NCBI RefSeq assembly: GCF_921293095.1
Contig: NC_060254.1
Span: 5,394,001 to 5,458,000 of the forward strand
Source of the DNA: Ischnura elegans
Taxonomy: Eukaryota; Arthropoda; Insecta; Odonata; Coenagrionidae
Direction: 5' to 3'
DNA length: 64,000 bases
Shown: positions 55,728 to 64,000 of the stretch, one piece after another
Position numbering within the stretch: position 1 is the stretch's first letter
Layout of the letters: the number at the start of each line of letters is the position of its first letter
Translations under genes and position numbers: made by a program
Notes under the pieces: model-generated
What the model saw: the letters and a program-made list of their open reading frames with translations, nothing else
What the model was told of the DNA's origin: nothing
Databases searched by the model: none

Positions 55728-56391
55728 AATAGGGTAGTTTCCTTCATCAAAGAAAACGAAATGCATTGATTGCGATTCGTTACAACCATTTGTGTATTCA
55801 TAATATACAAAGTATTTGGTTTTAGAAATACCGGTTTAGACGAATGGCAATGGTCCATTTTTATCCTCATTTGAAAAGGGCCAGATTGGCGCCCATGCGA
55901 TTCCACTCAACGTGATGTCACAGGGACCTAGTTTTTATACGAGTAGATAGGAGTTTTACATTGTCTGAGATTACTAATGCACGCATAAGGTACAGAGCTC
56001 AGGGATACATCTCTTAATAATCACACATTGAAAATACCGAAGTTCGGAAAGTTTCCTTCGTTTGATAGGGTAATAATAATCCTTATTTAAGCCAAGCGCT
56101 AACAGCTAGCAGGGTACTCTGCTACCTGCTAGCAGCCTGCGTCGTATCAGCGCTCAATCCTCGCCCCAAGGCCACCTCACACGCCTACAGAGGGAAGAAG
56201 AATGACGTCACACGGCGTTTTCCCAGCATTCATACTTAGCCGTCGTGTTTTCGCGCGATTTGAATTTTTCACTTTTCATTTAATCGCGAAAAATAGATAT
56301 CGTCATTTAAAAATCTGAAAGCGTGAAATGCGTACTCCAGGAGTAATAATATTTCGATTTTGGCAATAAAAATATAATAGGAAACTACCCT
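55728..56391 (+). mobile_element. Family A MITE, copy 4 (664 bp)
   Basis: It starts AATAGGGTAGTTTCCTTCAT and ends GGAAACTACCC. The flanks read TGTTTAAA on both sides, an 8-bp direct repeat if the element is taken as TAGGG...CTACCC; this is the only family A copy with such a repeat. The internal site has drifted to AACGTGATGTCAC. Confidence 0.9.
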
Positions 56392-57336
56392 GTTTAAACT
56401 CTGTGCACCACCATTTCGACTCTCAAGTAATCAATTAGAGGACATCTTCCTTTTCTCTCTGAATTGCGGTCTCGTGATCACTCAATAATGCCCATCACCG
56501 CTAAGTGCTTAAGATGGACAGACCGCCGTCCTCTTCATTGATTGGCAGGAAGCCGCCCATTCAGATTGGATTGGATTCCCGAATGTCCCCAACGCACAGA
56601 GGGAAGCCCCGAGCCCCAAGAACGCTCTTTAAGCGTAGGCTACACGCCACCATCAAAGTGATAACAGCAGCTAAAACAAACAACGAAACACACTGAAGCC
56701 GGTTGTATTCCTGTACGCAACCGTGGAAAAACTTTTCTCACAAAATGAAGTGCTCTTAGGGTATTGGAGTCCATCGAATCCGAGAATGGCACTCAGACGA
56801 TCTCATCGCCCACTGTTATGGTGCAAATCATAGACTCCGCCAATAAATATGACATATTTATTTATTAAATACATTGCTAAAATAGATTATTGTCTGGTGA
56901 AAATATAGAATTAAAACAATGGAATGAAAAGCCTAAATATCTAAGATCAAAGAAAAGGAACATAAAGTATACATATAGGATACAAATAATGCTCTGATAC
57001 AGATACAGAACTATGTAACAGTGAAATTTGAACCAAATAAGCCAATTCTCAACGCTGCATGATGGTGACATCAACCAAGAATCAGGGAACTTTCACTCTA
57101 ACAAGTTGCAATATTTGCAGGGGAGTGCATTTTATCTTAAACATTTCTTCAGGTCAGTAGTTCCACTCATCTATTCCTCCTCTATGCAGACAGGATTCTC
57201 CCCAAATTGTCCCTTTTCTGCTTTCTGAATTTTGAATTTGAGATGCTTCCTTCCTATGCATAGCAGGGTGAGTGAGTCCAGCTTCTTTGCCCTCCAAGTC
57301 CGCTCTCTTGTAAACGCTTTGTAGATTCCAACTTAT
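56392..57336. other. No recognised gene; one short dispersed repeat
   Basis: CATCGCCCACTGTTATGGTG at 56,800-56,840 recurs near 9,010. Otherwise AT-rich DNA without a supported gene. Confidence 0.4.
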
Positions 57337-57993
57337 CTATTCATAGTTCCCCTCTATTTCAGTGCATTCCATCCCAAACACTCTAGAAGAGCTATGACAA
57401 TGTCCCCCTCCCCTTGTAAGCCCCCCTATAGAATACCTGAATGCCTTTCTTTGAACTTTTTCACGCTTTGAAATATCTAGTTTACTATCAGGATCCCATG
57501 CTGAAGTAGCATATTCTAACACAGGATGGACCTCCTGTGTAGACCATTTCTTTGGTTTCTTTTGTACTATCTTTAATGTTTCTCATGACTCAATGCATTA
57601 TTTTAAATGATTTTCGAACAATCTGATATTTTTTCTTATCTCGTTATTGCGGGAAATATTCTTACTGAGCAAGGTGCATGTGTAACCAATTACACTAGCT
57701 TTTCCTTCTCGTGAACATATATTTTTTCATTTTCTCGTATTGGCATCTACATTAATGGACGTTGTCCATGGCAATAATTTATCGAGGTTCTTTTGAAGGG
57801 TATACTATTCACTATTTTTGATCCTTCGGTAGATTACGCACTCATCCGCAAAAAGGCGTGTTTTTGAATTAATCTCCATATGTATGTCATCAACGAATAT
57901 GAAAAAAAGTGGACAGAAAACGCTTCCTTGCGGGATACGGCTATCTCCATGGGACCAATGAGCGCGGCCATTTCGGCGCTGCGGTTTGGACAA
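57337..57993 (-). mobile_element. CR1-like LINE, reverse transcriptase fragments (second subfamily)
   Basis: Two minus-strand pieces. The upstream one, 57,805-57,993, has SRIPQGSVFCPLFFIFVDDI and RLFADECVIYRRI, where the catalytic F-A-D-D has become F-A-D-E. The second, 57,337-57,522, has MLEYATSAWDPDSK and KVQRKAFRYSI. Between them the frame is lost. Related to family L but clearly distinct in sequence. Confidence 0.8.
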
Positions 57994-58369
57994 GGCAGCC
58001 TAGGCGCGGGACTATGTCGGCGCGGGACGCTTTGACGCGAGCCCTATAGACGCAATACATTGCAGCGACATTGTAGAAAATCATCACTAATTGTGATCAG
58101 ACGTAGTTGATGTGGTAATAACAACAAACGTTGACCTAATTTTTGAATTTTGAATCGAAAAGCCTTATTTTCAACCTTTCAGACGGCAGTCATGGAAAAA
58201 GTTGCTTAATTATACGTTTGAACAGTTGCTAGGGCGAAGTTGTTGAAATGATTATTATCATGATTAACAAATATAATTGCTGAGACTTCCGAATAGAGTG
58301 ATAGAAGGTAATTTCGAATAGAATATACATGCTCGTATAATTGAAGAAAGTAAAAGCAAGATATCACAC
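57994..58369. other. No recognised feature
   Basis: Starts with a GGCGCGGGAC repeat-like stretch (about 57,990-58,050) just upstream of the LINE fragment, then AT-rich DNA. Confidence 0.35.
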
Positions 58370-59030
58370 TAGGGTGGTTTCCTTTTATTTTTTTATTGCC
58401 TAAATCGATAGATTATTACTCCTGGATAAGTATTTAACGCATTTAGATTTTTAAATGACGATATCTATTTTTCGCGATAAAATGAAAAGTGAAAATTTTC
58501 AAGCGCGCGAAAACGCGACGGCTAAGTATGAATGCTAGGAAAACGCCGTGTGACGCCATTCTGCTTCCCGCTGTAGGCGTGTGAGGTGACCTTGGGGCGA
58601 GACTTGAGCGCTGATACGACGCAGGCTGCTAGCAGGTAGCAGTGGACTGTGCTCGCAGGTAGCGCTTGGCTTAAATATGGATTGTTACTACCTTATCAAA
58701 CGAAGGAAACTTTCCGAACTTAGGTATTTTTAATGTGTGATTATTAAGAGATGTTTCCCTGAGCTCCGTGCCTCATGCATGCATTGGTAATCTCAGACGA
58801 TGTAAAACTCCTATCTACTCGTATAGAAACTAAGTCCCTGTGACATCACGTGGATTGGCATCGCATGGACCTAATCTGGCCTTTTACAAATGAGGTTAAC
58901 ATTGACCAATGGCATTCGTCTAAACTGTGATTTCTAAAACCAAATATTTTGTATATTATGAATACTCTAATGGTGGGTAAGGAATCGCTATCAATGCCTT
59001 TCGTTTTCTATGATGAAGGAAACTACCTTA
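58370..59030 (-). mobile_element. Family A MITE, copy 5 (661 bp, inverted)
   Basis: TAGGGTGGTTTCCTTTTATT at the left end, GGAAACTACCTTA at the right. The internal site reads TGTGACATCACGTGG. No TSD. Confidence 0.9.
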
Positions 59031-59336
59031 TTCGAGGAGCCCTCTCGCCCAAGTGTTTACTTCTGCGAGGGATCACATGCTACCCCGCCCATCAGTATTT
59101 CTTGTACTCAATTATTTCTCTTCAAGTGCCTGTTTTTTTCTCCGGACATATAGTCAACCAAGTTTGAGTTAAATGAATCATATACTAGTTTTTCAACATG
59201 GCAAATTGCTATGAATTCTTACTTATTACTAAATAAAATTATTAAAAGCTGCATATTATTTTATAGAGTATCATATGAGAAACCTGAAAAACCACCTTTT
59301 TGTCAATGACCTAGAAATTCGCAGACAAATTTACAA
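59031..59336. other. No recognised feature
   Basis: No supported gene or repeat between the MITE and the LINE fragment. Confidence 0.35.
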
Positions 59337-59640
59337 AGGTTCCAATCTCCATCCAATCCCTCTGCGCCCCGTTCTCTCCTCCTCACCCACCATGTCCGGC
59401 ACTTCGTCGTTCCTCCTCCTCTCCGTCCACTTCACCTTCTCCATTCTTCTCCACACCCACATCTTGACTGCCTCCACTCTTCTCTCGTCCTCCCTCCGAA
59501 GTGTCCACATTCGTGCAATGTTAAGGCGCAACACTCCAGATCAAAATCTTCACCAGGCTTATCTTAACGACTTTACATAACGTTCCTCTCATCAATTCTA
59601 TCTTGTTCATTCATTAAATGCTTCTTTTACCAACTCTACA
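59337..59640 (-). mobile_element. RTE-like LINE fragment (family D), copy 2
   Basis: MWTLRREDERRVEAVKMWVW and MEKVKWTERRRNDEV (59,331-59,534) match the C-terminal region of the LINE at 28,803-30,700, and the upstream bases (CTTATCTTAACGACTTTACA, inverted) continue it to about 59,640. No catalytic region. Confidence 0.85.
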
Positions 59641-59698
59641 TAACTAGGAAAAATAAATCTGGTCTACTCTTCATCCATTCATCCATTACACCAAAATG

Positions 59699-60145
59699 CT
59701 ACTCCGAAAGACGTCCCATTAGGCGTGTAGCTGGGGAAGGGAGATTAGGAAGCCAACCATTGACAAAACGAAAGGCACGTTCGACTGATTTGACCTCTGA
59801 CATTGATTTAAGTCTTTTATAAGATTGGGGGACAACAGATGTATGCGAATATCTATTCAGAAAACTGATCTCTTTCAATATGAACGCTTGGCCAACGGTT
59901 TTTTTCTTCCTTGGAGAGAAAACATTTGCACTTACGAAGACTTCTAGAGAAATGGGGAGGTGTGGCGGACGGAGATAACGGTCAATTATTCCGCGACCAA
60001 TCGTCAATCCGTCATTTTTCATGACAGTGGAGCAACTACGGGCGACAAAAATGAATCCTTTTATGCCTGGTGATGGACAACACAGACCCTTCGGGGACGC
60101 GTTTGACCTGTTGCTGCTGCCCACTGGACAACGGACGTCCCCCAC
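59699..60145 (-). CDS. Unidentified 148-codon open frame
   Basis: The longest frame in the window that I cannot assign to a transposon. It starts at an ATG at 60,145 and ends at 59,699. The residues are mixed with no signal peptide, membrane segment or known motif (it includes RYLRPPHLPISLEVF and RYSHTSVVPQSYKRL). No splice sites or promoter support it, and a frame this long can arise by chance in 64 kb. Function unknown. Confidence 0.2.
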   Translation of the reverse strand: MGDVRCPVGSSNRSNASPKGLCCPSPGIKGFIFVARSCSTVMKNDGLTIGRGIIDRYLRPPHLPISLEVFVSANVFSPRKKKTVGQAFILKEISFLNRYSHTSVVPQSYKRLKSMSEVKSVERAFRFVNGWLPNLPSPATRLMGRLSE

Positions 60146-60440
60146 AACGATATTTCTCTGTCCCGTGCGCAGAAGGTGTTAGCTAGGAGGGGCAGTTAAG
60201 TTACGAGGGCCTTCTTTTGAGGGGGTCAGAGGCCCATGAATCAGGGGCCCTTGCTCTTAGAGGCGAGCGTATTGTGTGAAAGGCAAGGGAAGAAGCGTCT
60301 CCCTTTTACGGAGGCGCCAGAAATGGCTGAAGCCATGAATATGGCGTGAATGGAAGTTCAACCGCCACGAAACTGACCTCATTTAAGCGTACATACGAAC
60401 AGACTGCGTTCGACATTACGCATCGACTCCATTTTCATTT
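60146..60440. other. No recognised feature
   Basis: GC-richer DNA without a supported gene or repeat. Confidence 0.35.
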
Positions 60441-60500
60441 ACATTATATCGTGCGAGCCACTTTTATGTTGTTTGGCTGGGGGTGAAGCATGGATTATTT
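60441..60500 (-). mobile_element. Scrap of family L LINE tail
   Basis: ATATCGTGCGAGCCACTTTT and TTGTTTGGCTGGGGGTGA resemble the inverted tail (GCGAGCCACC...GTGTTTGGCAGGGGGTGA). Short and diverged. Confidence 0.5.
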
Positions 60501-60689
60501 ACTCAATATTCACAATATAGGGACAGGAAAAACAGAAAATAATAGAACTTATACGTACACATCCACAGTGAGTGGTATGAGCTCCCATCAAGCGTGCATC
60601 GTTCCATCTACAATAAGAAAAAACGAAACCATCAACCATCACCGCCTTAACCTACAACAATAAATAACAAGGCTGTCGTACAAAACATA

Positions 60690-60775
60690 AATTGCAAAGG
60701 GAAAAAATCCCCAAGACCGGGAATCAAACCTCTGACCTTCTGCTTGCCGAGCCAGCAACAGAGCATGCCATTATG
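60690..60775 (-). mobile_element. tRNA-derived SINE head
   Basis: On the minus strand: A-box-like TAGCATAATGG and B-box-like GGTTTGATTCCC (60,720-60,730), spaced as in a tRNA, but the arms do not all pair. The body probably continues leftward toward 60,500. Confidence 0.6.
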
Positions 60776-61989
60776 CTATGCAGATTCCATAATTCCCTTG
60801 GTGATTGTACCTACCCTTGTATTGCTAGGCCCTCGCGGTGAATCCAAGACAGCAACGCAAGGAAAAACGAGGAGCCACAAACGGTTCAGAGTCTCAGGCA
60901 TGCACTCAGACTGTGCATGGCGGTGCATAATATTCCAAACCCCCCTGCCCTTTGACTGCCCCTCTCGCCATTTATGTGAATGCCACCGCCGTTAACGAAG
61001 CAGCAGAAGTGAAATATCACACGTACTAGAAATTGCACTTTTCACATCGCTCATTTAACAGTGACGCCACAGCGTAATCATCTGAACAAATTTAAGTCGG
61101 AGAATGCGTTGTTAGCGAGATTTGCGAAATCCCCTGTCGCTACGTAGGAACAAATAAAGTGAATTTCCAACAGCATAATAGCTTTTAAATTTATCATTAT
61201 ATTTTTTCACCCCATATCGCCTGATATCGTTGAATTTACTTTCATTTACTTCTGTCATGATACAGTGGCAGTGGTCCTCACCATGTGTAGGTACGTGAGA
61301 GAGAAGGTAGGCATATTTCCTCGACAGACACTCCACAAGGCGTAATTACAGGGCAGGGGTAAACTCTCTCCCAGCATGCACCATTCAATCCGTTTACTTC
61401 GACAGTGCTTTCACTCAGATGGTCATCCATCACTCACTTAGGAATTGCAAAAACTCAGTCGCATGGAGAAATGAATCAAACATGTCACCCACCTGCACAA
61501 CGAAAGACTATTTTTCGCATCGCGGTGAGTTCTGTAGTGACTTTATTGAGATCGTCCTCAGAAAGACTGATTTTTTTAAATCTCTCCGTTCCCAAATCTA
61601 TTTCCCCGGTTTTGTGTTGATCATCCAAACTAACGTAACCCATAGAGTCTCCCAAAATATCCTTGACTTCGCCTGAATATATTTCACCTTGAAACTTATT
61701 TAAAAAGATTGATTTTAAAAGATTTAAACGACTTTAAGTCAATGGCACTCATTCTAATTACTAACGCAGATTCTTAACGCTGATAAAATTATCGTATTGA
61801 CACATATAGACGGAAAAAAATTTAGGATTTCTTTCACATAGTCAAAATGGTAACGGTTCAACATGACTGCAATAAGTTTTTTTAATCGGTGGGAGTGGGG
61901 TATTGAATGAGTCGGCGCAAAAGGCGTGAGGATGTGCTGAGAGATGGATGTGTTTGGAAGCGAGAGTGATTATCTTCAGTGGTGAACAA
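60776..61989. other. No recognised feature
   Basis: Frames of 71-85 codons, none recognisable. Confidence 0.4.
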
Positions 61990-62072
61990 CGTCCTCACTA
62001 GGATTCGAACTCCAGACACTACAATGAGTAGCCCAGCGTCATACCCACTGGTCCGCCATGCTCCTCATCATG
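61990..62072 (-). mobile_element. tRNA-derived SINE head
   Basis: On the minus strand: TGGCGGACCAGTGGGTATGA (A box region) and GGAGTTCGAATCC (B box, around 62,000-62,012), with a tRNA-like spacing. The acceptor arm is not well paired, so a SINE head or tRNA pseudogene. Confidence 0.65.
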
Positions 62073-62439
62073 ATTATCACCAAAATACGAACACTTTGAG
62101 TGATTGATATTTTGTCATTACCTGCATGCAGCTAAGTGCATGTTGGGAATAATAAGCATACCTGCCACACACCCTAAAGGTATAAACTGGAAGATCTAGA
62201 TGAACTTTCACGAATCGGCCAAACCGTTCCAAATATGGAGAGTAGGAGCAATATCTTAGTCTCATCAAATATACAGAAGTAGAATTATTGCATAGGACAT
62301 CCAACTACGCGCACGTATATGTGGTGGGTGGAGCTAACATGAATGCATCAGATGAAGTAAAATGTCCGAGAGTTACGATCGCTTCAAGCTCATCGCGGGC
62401 AAAACACAAAAAGAAATATTTTTGGCAGAGCCCCGAAGA
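62073..62439. other. No recognised feature
   Basis: No supported gene or repeat. Confidence 0.35.
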
Positions 62440-62727
62440 ACCTAAGATTTGTCAAGCGATGTTGTAGGAGGGATTTCGGGTTAATAAGTAAAAGAGAGGT
62501 GGTATATCGCACTCGTCCGGCTTGAATATGGAGCGTGCATATGGGATCCGGTGCAAAAATTCTTGATCCGTGAACTATATAAAATACAAAGGCAAGTTGT
62601 ACTATTCGTCAAAAACAGCCGCGAGCGCTATGTCGCTTTAAACGGAATTCGGCTGGGGGACGCTGGCGACTCATGTATCTGCCAAACGGAGAGGTTTAGG
62701 GATTCTGGCGTCGATTAAAAGGCAAAA
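62440..62727 (+). mobile_element. CR1-like LINE C-terminal fragment (family M), copy 2
   Basis: Translation gives LVRLEYGACIWDPVQKFLI, YKIQRQVVLFVKNSRERY and, after a frame change, EFGWGTLATHVSAKRRGLGI. This is the LVRPHLEYA...LGWEPLE region of CR1-like LINEs. It runs directly into the Jockey-like piece that follows. Confidence 0.75.
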
Positions 62728-63050
62728 GGTGCTACTGCAGCCATTCACCCCCTTCTAAACAGTCCACAACTAGCGTTACAAACCAAAATAGTCCTATACA
62801 CTGCCATGATAATACCCATACTTACATACGGATACCCCACATGGGACTCAATCGCACGTACACACCTACACAAACTTGAAGTTATTCAAAATCGGGCTTT
62901 CAGGACAACCACGGGCGCACCTTGGTACGTCCGCAATAAATATATACATGAAAACCTTCACATAAAACAATATCACAATCCCTACACGACACCGCAAAAG
63001 TCTTTGAAGACACCCTACAAAAAAAAACACAAAATATACTATTAACACCA
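62728..63050 (+). mobile_element. Jockey-like LINE C-terminal fragment
   Basis: Reads HPLLNSPQLALQTKIVLYTA, MIIPILTYGYPTWDSIARTH, LEVIQNRAFRTTTGAPWYVR and NKYIHENLHIK, a pattern typical of Jockey-clade polymerases after the catalytic core. The frame ends at 63,045. No tail recognised. Confidence 0.85.
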
Positions 63051-64000
63051 ATCTGGAGCTACCAAGGAAACCCACATTTCAAATATCACAGATCAAGAAG
63101 AGCAATTACTCACCCTACACAGTAAAACACAAAAATAGCCATGCAAAATCATTAACGCCAAATTACAAAATATGCCGAAAGCCGATTACCAGGAACAGCT
63201 GAATATCAGGTGCATAACTGCTAACCACACATGCGCTGCGTTGCATTTTAGGGATCCGTTTTTCCAAGGCCAATAAATGTCTTCCATAAAATGCAGCAGA
63301 CGCCTGTAGCCACGTAACACACATTTATTTCTCGCGTAAGGCGAACACAGGTATTCCAGCATATTACATTGTTAGTTTCCACGGGGTTAGTATTACTCGA
63401 GCGATGGTTTGGACCTCCAACCATTTTAATAGCTCATTCCTAGTATTCCATTATTTCTCCAACTCCATTCATGCGTTTCCGAGAGAAATAGATCCACCAA
63501 CGTGCTTCGTTCCCTCACTCACTCATAGTCATCATCAAAAATCATCCATTCTTACACCCGCACACTACAAAATCATTGCGCATTTTTATTGCGGGAATTG
63601 TTCGTACATTCCATCACTTTAACACTGAGTACCTATCTGAAAATGTAAATAAATATTTCTAAATATTTTTGGCGCCCATATAATTACTTTTGAAGTACAG
63701 CAGTAGGAAATTTTAAACGTTGCAAACACTTATACCCCACTCCTCAATGGGTAGACTCTGCAATGTTATCGCAATTAGATGCTCAGAAGTGGTGAACAGA
63801 AGAGGTTGGAGAGTGATTAAAGGTTGGAAATTAGTTGAGAGAAGAGAAATCTTAGTCGCGTGTGGAGCATCGAGGGGAGGATGCAATATTTGGTAATGCA
63901 ATCAAAGGAATTTCCCTATAAATGAAGGATAAGGGTTAAGAATATTCCAGAGAAGTAAGTGAATCTATTCCTGCAATTGTGTCAGCCTTATTTTTTGTAC
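63051..64000. other. No recognised feature
   Basis: The first ~100 bases may still be decayed LINE sequence. The rest is AT-rich with short unassigned frames. Confidence 0.35.

Overview
This 64-kb window is non-coding, repeat-dominated nuclear DNA of an animal, most likely an arthropod. The families recognised by motif are CR1/L2-like, Jockey-like and RTE-like LINEs, mariner, hAT and PIF/Harbinger elements, and tRNA-headed SINEs. Spliceosomal GT-AG signals and AATAAA signals are present. Nothing looks bacterial in gene layout, and I cannot name the species. No intact host protein-coding gene could be supported. Almost every open frame is a decayed transposon piece, a shadow of one, or too short to argue for.

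Layout. 0-9 kb: a G-rich/CT-rich low-complexity block, two copies of a ~650-bp inverted-repeat MITE (family A), a degenerate ~200-bp tandem array, and a large fold-back. 9-20 kb: a pair of 230-bp long direct repeats, a tRNA-type SINE, a CR1-like LINE end with a doubled 3' tail, two nested fold-backs, a third family A copy and another SINE. 20-31 kb: LINE fragments on the minus strand, the best being a 1.9-kb RTE-like copy and a 1.5-kb Jockey/CR1-like copy, plus an 8-bp-TSD hAT MITE. 30.7-32.7 kb: an anomalous block with a decaying ~160-bp tandem repeat followed by an array of about 15 GC-rich mini-hairpins sharing G-N-A loops. 33-41 kb: a hAT element with an 8-bp target duplication, a PIF/Harbinger-type element sitting inside a CR1-like LINE (CTG duplicated), a second copy of the hAT MITE and another CR1-like LINE. 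42-46 kb: abutting LINE ends, a fold-back, and a dead mariner inside an older inverted repeat. 46.8-51.4 kb: the only host-gene-like structure, a candidate four-exon transcript whose first exon reads as the start of a THAP zinc finger broken by two stops and whose second and third exons are copies of each other; its large intron holds two further elements and a 48-bp palindrome. 52-64 kb: hAT MITE, LINE ends, SINEs and two more family A copies.

The elements do not form a pathway. What they show is order of insertion: Harbinger into LINE, MITE into fold-back, mariner into inverted repeat, hAT-like element into a larger terminal-repeat element in an intron. The most unusual items are the G-N-A hairpin array, four fold-backs carrying boxes like those of hammerhead ribozymes, and the THAP-derived spliced locus.
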